Below are positions 25,430-35,778 of a stretch of DNA of 64,000 bases, one piece after another. Position numbers and translations under genes: made by a program. Within the stretch, counting starts at the first letter, position 1; every line of letters begins with the position of its first letter. The DNA lies in NCBI GenBank assembly GCA_963682055.1, contig OY821745.1:5215501-5279500 (forward strand). Direction: 5' to 3'. The notes below the pieces were generated by a model that made no database searches, had not been told where the DNA came from, and saw only the letters and a program-made list of their open reading frames with translations. Origin of the DNA: Primula veris. Taxonomy: Eukaryota; Streptophyta; Magnoliopsida; Ericales; Primulaceae.

Positions 25430-25680
25430 ATATATATATATATATGATTATATATTTTTGAATTTGTACTAAAATGAAATATTTTAAAAAATTAAGGGTT
25501 AGATTTATACAACTTACAAATAATATGATCAAAATAAAAATTGAAACTAACTTACATCCAACTAATTTAACGGTGGTACCTGAATTATGAACATTATGAT
25601 AATTCAGTACGTCAATTGTTAATTTTGGTAGTATGATATCTAAATCGTTAAAAACAGATATTACAATACATATGAGATAT

Positions 25681-26063
25681 ATTTTTTCCGATAATTCCCA
25701 ACATAGTCTCCATTATTATTGAGCTGGTGGACCTCTTATGGTCTCTCTATATATGCAATAACTAATTAGTACAAAAATTGAATACTGTCATGGGAATATC
25801 ATTGAGCTATATGTGTGTATATAATTAATATTAAATTTATAGAAAATAGTAAGGATGAAAAGGAATTAAATGAGGTTATGATCATCTAATTCATTGGTTC
25901 AACATTGGATTCATCGCCTTGTAACTTATAATAAATTATAATCAATAAAATAAAACAAAAGGGCCCTCATAAAATAGTAAAATACATCACACACATTAAG
26001 AATTTTTTTAAATACTCACTAGCATAATACATTCATACTCAAAACATTTGTTTATTTTCCACT
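25681..26063. other. 3' flank of the dioxygenase gene
   Basis: AT-rich sequence downstream (minus strand) of the stop codon at 26064. It presumably holds the 3' untranslated region and polyadenylation signals; no specific signal is certain. Confidence 0.35.
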
Positions 26064-28955
26064 TCAGTTTATTGCATAGTGGGTAATGTGGATTACATCT
26101 TCAGGCCTAGATGGTGGATTGGACTTGTTTTTGTATCTAAGTGCCTGGTAATCCTTGTATACAAACCCTCTATATTTTGGCGGCGCTCCGATTTCTTCCG
26201 TGAATTGGGGTAGTGGCTCGACCCATTTGTCACCCTGCAAGTTGTAGAAAAACGCATACGAAATTCGGCTTCTCCCTACTGGTCTCACCACCCGGTGTGT
26301 CGCACTCTTAAATTTGTTGTTGCTTAATACCTTCAAAGCAATAAAATGAAAGTGAATTGAAGGAGAATAATTCAATAAAACATGCTAACATTGAAACCGA
26401 TAACGGTGTCGTTCTTAAGTTACGAAGTCGACCAAAAAGAAAAGGAAATATGCATCATTGAGAAGATGGAATTGTTTTTGTGCTTGTTGTGCGCAAATTG
26501 AAAGCAGAGATGATAAGAAAAATTTGTCCATTTAGCTCAATACATACTCCATCCGCTCGAGAAAGTTGAGCATTTTATAATTTTGGGATCTTACAGTGTT
26601 CAATTGTTGAAACATTTTCCCAGAATTACTAAAAATGTTACAGCAATTTTTCAGACTAGCCATTTATATTATGTCTCAATGAGTCAATGATAATAAGAAT
26701 AGTTATCACAAGGTTATAAAAAGAAAAATTAGAGGAACTCCTATATATATACAAAACAGAACATGTTGGCTCATGTATCAATTTGTATTTCAACGAAGAG
26801 TAGTTATTTACGTTAAAAGCCAATAACGGCAATAAAAATCTTAAAAGTTACCATATTGTCAAAAGTTGCAAACAAATTACCAAGGCTTGTTCTACCTGAA
26901 TAACATCGCTGATGTTGACAACGATGGTTCCCGGAGTTGGGACAACCGGAATCCAATTCCCGTCCTTGCGAACCTCGAGGCCTCCAACTTCGTCTTGAAG
27001 CACAAATGTGAAGCAATTTCCGTCTTCGTGCTCAGATAGGCCGTTACACCCTGACTTACTGGCTTGGTAATATCTTAAAGCCACCATAAAATCCCAACTT
27101 CGATCTTGGTTGTACTCGTGGAGGAAATTAGGAGGAAGACCTAAGCATTCGTTAACTATGCCCTCGATAATTTGGCCGATCTTAACAAAGTATGAAAACA
27201 TCTCCTCCATTACTTCCCTGTCACCGAAGCATCGCGAATGCATACAACATTGTCAAAAGGATAACTAGAAAATAAAATACTTAATACTCCCTCAGTCCCG
27301 TATTTATTGTGCACTTTATTGAATATATGTGTGGTATATTATAATTAAAGTGAACAACGATTTAAGACGAGGGAGTAAAATATTGTTTCTTAGTTTAAGT
27401 CTTTAAGATATTATCAAAACTAGTTAATGATAACATTATCAATAGGCAAGTGTTCAACTATGCTTACTGCAGATGATGATAACATTATCAATAGGCAAGT
27501 GTCACAGTTTGGACATATACCCTTTCACATGAATCATGATGATAAATAGTGTTCTATAGTCATTACCAAAGGTCAGTGGGTCACTATATATAAACAATTA
27601 TCTTCCTGAAATTATTGAAGTTGTTGAAAATTTAATATTACAATTTATCTTAAGAGAAAAAAAAGTCTCTATCGTCCAACTGTTTTTTTGTTTAACACTA
27701 TGAAATCTTGCATCGTCTCATTGTTGCTGTTGATATTTTATTATATACATCTTATACTTCTTTTAATTTAAAAATAATAATATGCACAGCTTCTTTTCAT
27801 AGCCGCCTGAGGCTTACATTGATGGATCATTTCGTAGCTTTACCTATTTTCCAAATCAAACACGAAATACGCATGATTGATCGATCTACGCATTCACATA
27901 ATTAATCGGTTGGTGTTTTTTCTACTATGAAAAAGGGGAAGGATGTTGGATGAAAAATTTGACAACCAAAAACAAAATCTCAAATCATATTTCCATATGA
28001 TGTTATATAATATTTTTCTGTTTGAGGACGACCTTGGCGCAGCGGTGAAATTGTATGACCTGCAAGTCATGAGTTTGGGTCGTGAAAGCAATCATTTACC
28101 GAATGCAAGGAATGCCTCTCTACATAAGTCCTAAAGTGTCTCAACCCGTCGCCGGAATCCGCGCATAGCACGAGAATTAGCACCAGGTTAAAAAAACATG
28201 AGAAGGGTCAAAAGAACTGCATGCCACTGCCACTATAATAATAAAACAATGCCTATAACTTGTTTAATTTACTTGCTAGCCAACTTATAACAAGTTGGGA
28301 AGTACACCAAGGAATTTTTAATGGTGGAGTAGATAAAATAGAACAGCACACCAGACTGCACAATACCTTTCAAAAGTTTTAATGTCCTAATTGGTTAGGA
28401 GCTAATGTTACTTAGCTCACATAACTAAGTTTAATTTCTAAGTAAAAGAATGAAAAACATATCTAGTTAAACCAGAGGGTTATAAGTAGTGCTTGAACAT
28501 GAATCTGGTTGATAAATAACTAAATAAAATTCATACACTGACGATTGAAATTTTGAGTAGCTTATTCTGAGTCGCGTGCAGTTAAAATTCGCAAACCTGA
28601 TCTCAGGAGGATCCGTAGGGAAAACGTTATAGGGGCAGCCCGGTGGAAACATCAACAAATAATCGTTCTTATCAGCTGAATGGTCTGGTTGCTTGCTATA
28701 GCCTGCAGGCAGGGGTGCACCTGCCCGAGGCTGAGCCTTGATTTTCTCTTCATACGGAGATTCCAGAAACATTTTTGCTAGTTTCAGGGCTCGGTTAATA
28801 AGATCTAAAGGGATCCCGTGGTTCGATATTTGAAAGAAGCCATATTCAGAACAAGCCTTGCCTATGGTCTCCTTAGCCTTGTTCACGGCCTTTTGATCAT
28901 CCCCACAGTTAAAGAAAGGGGAGAGGTCTACTATAGGGATTGCTGAATTGGACAT
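26064..28955 (-). CDS. 2-oxoglutarate/Fe(II)-dependent dioxygenase, DOXC type, three exons
   Basis: Exons 28955-28597, 27217-26896 and 26330-26064 (stop included) join with GT/AG introns of 1379 and 565 bp to 315 residues, the usual size for the family. Residues 6-110 are the DIOX_N domain (AIPIVDLSPFF; GFFQISNHGIP). The C-terminal jelly-roll carries the iron ligands His183, Asp185 (HED) and His239 (SATHR), and Arg249-x-Ser251, which binds 2-oxoglutarate. Splice junctions are CAG|GTTTGC, ACAG|GGAAG, CAG|GTAGAA and GAAG|GTATT. The enzyme couples oxidation of a small molecule to decarboxylation of 2-oxoglutarate in the cytosol. The family covers flavonoid, hormone and specialised metabolism, and I cannot name the substrate. 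An upstream in-frame ATG at 28973 would add six residues. Intron 1 holds a SINE and a Stowaway. A hAT MITE ends 33 bp before the ATG, so expression may be altered even though the frame is intact. Confidence 0.93.
27287..27375. mobile_element. Stowaway MITE in dioxygenase intron 1
   Basis: TA target bases at 27285-27286 and 27376-27377 flank an 89-bp element. It starts CTCCCTCAGTCCCG and ends GACGAGGGAG, the Stowaway (Tc1/mariner-type) terminal signature, with inverted subterminal 'ttgtgcactt'/'aagtgaacaa'. It lies about 70 bp upstream of exon 2 on the minus strand. Confidence 0.85.
28022..28195 (+). mobile_element. tRNA-derived SINE in dioxygenase intron 1
   Basis: The 5' part has a pol III A box (TGGCGCAGCGGT at 28033-28044) and, about 30 bp on, a degraded B box ('gagtttgggtcgtgaaag'), as in plant tRNA-derived SINEs. 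A non-tRNA body follows ('aatgcctctctacataag'), ending in 'accaggtt' and an A-run. It is not a working tRNA: the cloverleaf is not complementary and the B box is altered. Antisense to the gene. Confidence 0.65.
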
Positions 28956-28987
28956 GATATCTAAAATTCTCATTTCTCGTTATCTAT

Positions 28988-29482
28988 CAATGTTTTAAAT
29001 AGCGTTATCGCTATCGTAGCGTTTTTTCGAGAGAAACGCTAAAAGCGCAAATAGCGTTGCCACATAGCGCTTTACGGTGTATTTTTTTTTTTTCTAAATA
29101 CATATAAATATAGCATTAAATTCAAAATATCTAATAAAAATTAACTAAATATATATAAAAAACTGTAACTAATAATCACAAAATGATTATACTTGAGATG
29201 CCAGAGTATTTACTTTGTTTGCAAGAGTTTTGGGATTTGATTCTCTTTAATCTTCAATAATTTCATTAAAATTTTGACCAAAAATAAAAAATAAAAAAAT
29301 AAATTTTTTTTTTGGACTGCACCCGCTATAGCGTAAATAGCATCCGCTATAGCGTAAATAGCGTTCCTATAGCGCGAATTTAGTGTTTTTCCATCCAAAT
29401 AGCGTTTTAGCGTTGTGTTTTTCTTTCAAAAATCACTATATCGCACAACGTTGCGCAACGTTGCGAGTTTTTTAAAACAGTG
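28988..29482. mobile_element. Non-autonomous hAT element directly upstream of the dioxygenase
   Basis: 495 bp. The left end CAATGTTTTAAATAGCG and the inverted right end CACTGTTTTAAAAAACTCGC form terminal repeats. The flanks 'ttatctat' (28980-28987) and 'ctatctat' (29483-29490) agree at seven of eight bases, an 8-bp hAT target duplication. Both subterminal regions are full of short AAATAGCG and CGCTATAG repeats. Same family as 20259-20815. It sits 33 bp before the dioxygenase ATG, inside its leader or core promoter. Confidence 0.8.
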
Positions 29483-29579
29483 CTATCTATTGCTTTATTT
29501 TGTGTGTGTGATTTGGGCACTATACTTCCTTTTCATGTGATTTATACAAACTTTGTCTCTATTTATAGAGCGGTGTGAC

Positions 29580-30782
29580 TAGGAATGGCAATTGGGCCGG
29601 ATTTCTCGAAACCCGACCCGACCCGACCCGCATATCAATCCGCACATAATCCGACCCGACCCGTGTATACCCGACCCGACCCGTTTAACCCGGAATTTTT
29701 TTGATAAGTCAAATAAGTGCAAACCATTATTAAGCATCTAACAATAACCATTTAATTAAATTGGAAAAGCCTAAAAATCTTATTTTTTTCAAATTTTTTA
29801 TATTTACCTGGTAAAAATTTATAATAATCTAAATTATTCTTTACAACAATACCCAAAAAAAGAAAAGGAAAAAAAACTAGAAAAAAAAGAAAATAATAAA
29901 ATAAAATAAAATAAGGATATATATATATATATATTTATATATAGAGAGAGAGAAAGCTAATACACAAAATTAATTAATTTGGTGAATGAGTCTCTTTTAA
30001 TATTTTATCGTTGATAATTAGATTTCTATCATCTTTTCATCACTAGGCACATATGTTTTATACAGTGTATCGATGTGTGTATCTATGTATGTATCTGTGT
30101 ATATGTTAGAGAGAGAGAGCATGTGTCATGTGTGTTGGGTTGTGTTTTATTACAGGCTAATTTCCTCTAAGCAACTCATAACAACTTATATTACTTCTAG
30201 ATATCTTGATAAGTTCACATTACTCATAGGTAACACTTTTTAATTATTTAGTTTATTTACTAAATTGTCATACAAATCAAAATATAATATATATATTTTA
30301 TTTTTATGCAAACCCAAAAAAATAGTTTATTATTTTTTTTGTAATTTTTTTAAAATTTTCTGATTATGTGATTTTTTTTTTCATTTTTTGTGATTTTTTG
30401 TGATTTTTGTGATTTTTTATAATTTTATGTGATTTTTTTCATTTTTTATAATATTTTGTGAATTTTGTGATTTTTTATAATTTTTTTGTGATTTTTTTAT
30501 TTCTTTGTGATTTTTTTAAATTTTTTATGATTTTTTACATTTTATATAATTTTATGTGTTTTTTTCATTTTTTATGAAATATGTGTATGACGTTTTGATA
30601 AATAAAATAAATAATTAAAAAGCGGTACCTATAGAGAATATGAACTTATTTCTAACTTACACAAAGTTGCACAAAAGTGCAAAGTAACCCAATCCAACCC
30701 GACCCAAATAATTTTGCATTTTTATCCAACCCGTACCGGGTCGGGTCAGGTCAGACCAAAACCCGGAATTCTGCCATCACTA
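29580..30782. mobile_element. Non-autonomous hAT (Ac-like ends) element, 1.2 kb
   Basis: The left end TAGGAATGGCA and the inverted right end TAGTGATGGCA form 11-bp terminal repeats like the TAGGGATG ends of Ac-type elements. The 8-bp flanks 'ggtgtgac' (29572-29579) and 'tgtgtgac' (30783-30790) differ at one base. Subterminal CCCGACCCGACCCG repeats occur at both ends in opposite orientation. The middle (30350-30570) is a 'tgtgattttt' simple repeat. No transposase frame. Confidence 0.85.
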
Positions 30783-30790
30783 TGTGTGAC

Positions 30791-32371
30791 CGTTCAACCG
30801 ACGGAGGAGAGTGACTAAAGAAACATGGGTATGGGTACGGATACGATTACACTATGGTACGTAAATAAGATGATTTTGAAATTTTAACGGTACAATGGAT
30901 AATTATTGAATCTTCATAAAACCTTTGAATCATATAGAAGGGAGGTAATTAATTGAAAAAATTAAAATTGATACGCTCAAAATGTCTCATGCATATGTCA
31001 AGATATATCATTGTTGTATAAGAGGCTCATGAATCTATACTCAATAATATATACTAATTAATTTGTTTTATTATTAAATATGTAAATATCCGATGTATAC
31101 ACTAAGTATCGGGTACTCAGTCCAGGTATGCTTCGGAGTTAACAACAGTTGATTCTATTTTTTTTTTGTCATGTCTTCTTTTTTATATTAGTGGTTAACA
31201 ACTAATATAAAAAAGTAGTGGAAAATGGAAAACAACCCACAAATGACAAAACAGGATTCGGTCGTCCAAAATAGAAAGAAACAAAAGTAGAGGACTAATG
31301 AGAAGGTGTACTTGTGTAACGTCCGGACCTCATGGACCGAACCGCTATGGAGTTCCGTCCTTCCTATTGTGCCGCACGGCTTTGAAATGCTTTGTTGATA
31401 GAATTTTGATCTTTAAGCTTATATACCACACAAGTACTCTCATATCTAGGCAATGTAGAACTGGCGCACAAAATCGCACCACATTAATTACTTCCGAGAA
31501 ATCTGGGTCGTGTCTTGCATAACCAGCGAATTATTCTTACGAACTTTTCTGTTAAGTGACACACTGGTTATTTGATTATTTCAAACAATGTAGGCGAACT
31601 CACACATAAAACAAAAATATAAGGTGTCAATATATGGCTTAATTAATTGGCAGGCTTAATTAATGGTAACAAAAGAAATACTCTTTAGTTTCTGAGGGGG
31701 AGTTAATTTAAGTTCCAAAATGACCGAATTATCTTAGCAAAAAGTCTTAAAAGGTTTCAATGTCTAACAGTAAAATTTTTAAAATATATAGCTACAATTC
31801 CACCAATTATGGCACAGCTGATTTTGTAACCTTCCATAATTGAAAAACTAATACAGTATTTGTCCTTAAATATATCAAATCACGGAAATATATATACAAT
31901 TATACTTTGGTTCATCACCCAAATTTAACAAAAATTTAAAATATCATGATAAAATTAAGGAAAATTTTATCAACATCTATTAGCCCATTAACATGATTGG
32001 TAATTTGGTATGAATAATCTGAAACCATGAGGGTGGAAAAGTAAAAATATATATATCATTAAAGTCTTTTCCTTCTTTTTCCATTTGGATTTTTTATTGT
32101 TAATATTTGTCCTCCATCATATTTGTGCAAACAGATATTTTTCTATTCCCCATGCATCATCATCTGCAACCCCAAAAACGTCGTTACTTGCATTCTTCAA
32201 ATCCCAAGGTTAGAAATTCCAACATTTTCTTCTCTTTTTGGTTTCATCATTGAAATAGTTTCTTGCTATATATATTTAAGAAAACAACAAGAACAACATT
32301 TGGTTCTTTTATATCATATTTTTCCATTGTTCACAAGATCTATATATGAATTACAAAATTCATTTTGTAAC
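30791..32371. other. Spacer, possible promoter and leader of the small membrane-protein gene
   Basis: 31080-31600 shows no supportable gene. 32040-32371 contains TATA-like strings and a pyrimidine-rich stretch and may be the promoter and 5' leader of the frame starting at 32372. The open frame extends upstream to 32123 without a clear protein signature. Confidence 0.35.
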
Positions 32372-32665
32372 ATGGAAACTAATACCCATCAAAGATACCA
32401 GGGGATTAGGGCTATCGGATACACGTTTTGTTCGGTGTTGCTAACATGGGCAATGGTGGAAAGGATGAAGAAAACGGATGAAACAAATGATGAAAAGAAA
32501 TTTCGAGAACATTTCTCTTGGGAAATTATTCTATGTACCATGTTGTTGTTACTTATACTCCCTATGACTTTTATAACATGGAAAGATTTTTGTTTAACAA
32601 TCCATTGCCATAGAAAGGTTGTACCAGATTATCCTATAGAACAGCAAAATCCACCACCACCTTAG
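32372..32665 (+). CDS. Hypothetical 97-residue protein with two predicted membrane helices
   Basis: I chose the ATG at 32372 because the protein-like character starts there. A polar N-terminus (METNTHQRYQ) is followed by hydrophobic segment 1 (about residues 11-30, IRAIGYTFCSVLLTWAMVER), then a charged loop (KKTDETNDEKKFREHF). Hydrophobic segment 2 (about 53-72) is very Leu/Ile-rich, and the tail is basic then proline-rich, ending in four prolines. The frame is open further upstream to 32123 with another possible start, but that part looks like translated leader. I do not recognise the family. The hairpin-like layout suggests a small membrane protein, but with no introns and no homologue to compare, it could be a chance frame. 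Confidence 0.45.
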   Translation: METNTHQRYQGIRAIGYTFCSVLLTWAMVERMKKTDETNDEKKFREHFSWEIILCTMLLLLILPMTFITWKDFCLTIHCHRKVVPDYPIEQQNPPPP

Positions 32666-33109
32666 GTCAAAATTTGTGCATTCATTTTTAATCTTTACGT
32701 CTTTGTCGTAGTTCTTGTATGGAAACAGAGAAATTACACCTGTAATATTCAGTGGTTTTGCAATATTGTTTGAATGTAAATAATGTATTGATGAGATCTT
32801 ATGGCAATATTATGTAAGCAGGGGAAACAGATTCTGAATATTAGGGTTTCTTTGAGACTTAAATTAAATTAAATTAAACAATTTGAGTACAGACAAACAC
32901 GAAAAAAAAACTTAAATTAAACAATTTACCTGTGGAGATTGAAAAGAGAAAATCCGATAGCTGAAGATAATTGTAAGTCAGTATCAATTGAAGAGAGAGA
33001 GAGAGAGTGTGTGTGTGAGAGAGAGAGAAACGAATAGAGGGAGAGAGGAACAGTTAGAGAAATATCAAAATTGGGGGTGAGGGGAAATTTAGTCTTTGAA
33101 AGGTTTTTT
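32666..33109. other. 3' flank of the small frame and simple repeats
   Basis: 32666-32830 resembles a 3' untranslated region. A GA/GT-rich microsatellite lies at about 32990-33030 ('gagagagagagtgtgtgtg') and a poly-T near 33103-33116. No gene. Confidence 0.4.
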
Positions 33110-33355
33110 TTTTTTTGGTACATAACATCCGCAGCGCACAGGACACGCTGTATATGTTGTGGTTTCCACAGCTCACAATACACGCTGTAAAATATAGGTT
33201 TTCGTAGCGCGCAGTCTGTATACGCTGCTGTTTATATTTGTTAAAGAACTACCGCAGTGTACTTTTGAAATCACGCTGTAATTGTTGTCATTTACAGCGT
33301 GCTTTTCATGTACGCTGTTAATACCGAGCTGCTAAAAGCCAATTTTGTTGTAGTG
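33110..33355 (+). mobile_element. Right end of a CACTA (En/Spm) transposon
   Basis: Ends in TTGTTGTAGTG at 33355, the standard CACTA right terminus (inverse of CACTACAACAA). The 245 bp before it hold about ten subterminal copies of a CACGCTGTA-like motif in both orientations, for example 'acacgctgta', 'tacagcgtgc' and 'tacgctgtta'. This arrangement is typical of transposase-binding subterminal repeats. I found no matching left end nearby, so the element is truncated or its left end is degraded. Confidence 0.75.
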
Positions 33356-33895
33356 CTTGTTTTTACCTTAACGAGACTAATCGCTACTAATCTTGAGCAC
33401 AACATAGGACTTCAATTGCGAAGATACATTTTAGTTCTGGAATTGATTGAGACAAGGTGGTCAATGTATGCCGGCAAGTTAAGTTCTATGAGACGGACAA
33501 ATATGCGGATGAATTGAGATTGCTACTTTAAAAATGGGTGTACCTCTTAGTACTTAAGATTGGTTACAATCTCTTAGATTAGCTATTAAATTAATTTTTG
33601 CTCGTAAATGTGGGTTTAGACCAGACTGAGCATGTACTTTCAGCGTTTTGTACGTCTTCCGAAATGGTTTTGAAGTGTCGTATGAGGATCTTTCACTTTA
33701 TCAGAATTGTAGTTAATTATGCCAATCAGTTGAGCACAACCGAGTTATAAGTTTTAGAGATTATCTTTTTACATTTAATCCAAGATAATAGACATAGACG
33801 AATTGAAACGTGCAGAACGACTTTACCATTAACTAATTTTAGCTTGTAAATTGAAGAACATGCACAAATTTACAGCATCTACGTTCAGGGACGGA
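33356..33895. other. Spacer, no gene seen
   Basis: No coding or repeat signal I can support. Confidence 0.4.
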
Positions 33896-34490
33896 ACCAG
33901 GATTTCGGTTGACCGGGGGCACAAAATCTTATTTTTCTGGATATGATAATCGTATTGTACATGATATTTCCTACTCTTCAATAACTTCATTGATTGATTA
34001 TAGTAATTGTGCACATATAACATTTTTTTTCAATTGCGTTTTGATAAATTCAGACAATATATTTTATTTACATTTAGTACAATTAATTAAATAAAAGTCT
34101 CCCATTAGTTTTTAGAAACTATAAAATATTTTTAGAACAATCCTTTTATTGTTAAAATGTAAAATTAAAATGTTATGCAATCAAAATGTTAATTAAAAAT
34201 AAATGTTACATGTATAAACACATTACGAAATGTAAGGATCAAATAGTTTCGATTTTTATTTTATTTTAAAATCTTTCGAAAGTTCAAAATATAAATTCAT
34301 CTAAAAAAGAGAAAAAATTTGTTGATAAGTGATTTGAACCCATAATCAAAGGGACGAGAAAACTTTAAAAGTCAACACTTAACTCTTAGACTACAAATAA
34401 TTTTAGCTGGATATTACATATACAATAATAATAGTTTAAAATCCAACAGGAGCTTTAGCCCCCACTTAACATACACCAGATGCGCCCCTG
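33896..34490. mobile_element. Decayed non-autonomous hAT element
   Basis: The left end CAGGGACGGAACCAG and the inverted right end CAGGGGCGCATCTGG are imperfect terminal repeats, followed by GGGGGC blocks on both sides. The flanks 'tctacgtt' and 'tcgacatt' share six of eight bases, fitting an old 8-bp duplication. The interior is AT-rich without a coding frame. Confidence 0.6.
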
Positions 34491-34861
34491 TCGACATTGG
34501 GAACCACAGTTGTCTTCTTATCTGCTCCACTGTTTATTACTCATTTTCTCCCGTTCTATAAAAACATATACTACACTGTTTAATTTGAGATTTTCCAAAT
34601 TTGTTTTTTTAATTTATATAAAAGATAAAGATCTCTATTTCATGTTTTTCCAAACAAATAACAATAAATAGAGGGTAAAACTAGAACCGATTTCATTAAA
34701 ATTTTGATAAAGAAAAATGGATCGTGTATATTGGAAAATGCTTTTGCTCTTACATTTCTTTTACCCAAAAAATCAACCCGCTTATATGTCATATTGCATG
34801 ACATATCAACCCCATCAATCTTTTTGATTGTTATTAATACCAGATTTAACAAAAAAAACTA

Positions 34862-35265
34862 TTTTTAATTAATATTTAAATTTAGGATATGCTCAATTAG
34901 GGTTCTATTATATTTTTATTTGAATTTTTAGTCGGTTGTCTTTTTATATTTAACACTTTTTTTTTAATTAATATTTAAATTAAGGTAGGCTTAACTAAGC
35001 TTCTAATATATTTTTATTTGAGTTTTTAGTGTCTTGAATTTTAGATTTAACATTTTTTTTTATTTTTAATTAATATTTAAATTTAAGCTAGACTCAAATA
35101 GGGTTCTATTATATTTTTATTTGGCTTTTTAGTGGGTTGAGTTTTTATATTTAACAAAAATTTTTATTTTTAATTAATATTTAAATTTAGTGTAAAGTCA
35201 ACTAGGGTTCTATTATATTTTTATTTGAATTTTTAGTAGATTGAGTTTTTATTATGTTGAATATT
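34862..35265. repeat. Minisatellite, four units of about 100-105 bp
   Basis: Each unit begins near 'taattaatatttaaattta', continues with 'gggttctattatatttttat' and ends 'gttgagtttttatatttaac'. Unit starts are about 34862, 34962, 35063 and 35167. Units differ at several positions, so the array is not recent. One diverged unit stands alone at about 58303-58380. Confidence 0.85.
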
Positions 35266-35778
35266 TATATTTTATTTTATCAAATTATATATAGAATTTT
35301 ATGTATATTTGGAGGAATATATATGTATTTTACTAGGTTATGAAGTGTCCGAGTTGTGTATAATTTATGTGTAATTTGTGGGTCTATCTTATATAGTGTG
35401 TGATTAGTAAAATATATGTAAACTGAAGATTGATTTTTATTGTTAGAATAGCAACACTCGTTTATCTGTATATTAGTTGATTTGTGGGTGTTAAAAAGAT
35501 AAAGACAAGGGAAGTGGGTTGATTGCTCATAAATACAAAAAAGATAATTGATAATTCCAAAACGAAGAAAAGACAAATCAACTAATTGAAAATAGGTATA
35601 TCCTAGATTTAAATATTAATTAAAAATAATTTAAATATTTATAGTCAAAAGTCAGTCTCGTATTTTGGGGAGTACGAGGTTGAATTGACAAGTGCGAAAT
35701 TAATGCTGTATTAAGAAATGAAATACTGTAAAAATATCCCACTTGTTCTCAAATATAAATAGTTGTAAATACTAGGGA
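35266..35778. other. AT-rich spacer, no gene seen
   Basis: Very AT-rich with no supportable feature. Confidence 0.4.

Larger units (their letters stand above)
24650..25680. mobile_element. Long inverted-repeat element with nested foldback MITE
   Basis: The arm at about 24650-24780 ('taacaattgacgtactgaa', 'atcataatattcacaattca', 'ttaatttagttagatg') is repeated inverted at about 25545-25680 ('ttcagtacgtcaattgtta'). The arms are about 130 bp with good similarity. The centre holds AT- and TG-rich simple repeat and a separate foldback element. No transposase is visible; a Mutator-like non-autonomous element is the likeliest class. Confidence 0.65.

Noticed and set aside
28025..28100. A functional tRNA gene
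   Set aside because: The A box is good but the B box is altered and no cloverleaf pairing is seen. The following body and A-rich tail identify a SINE.
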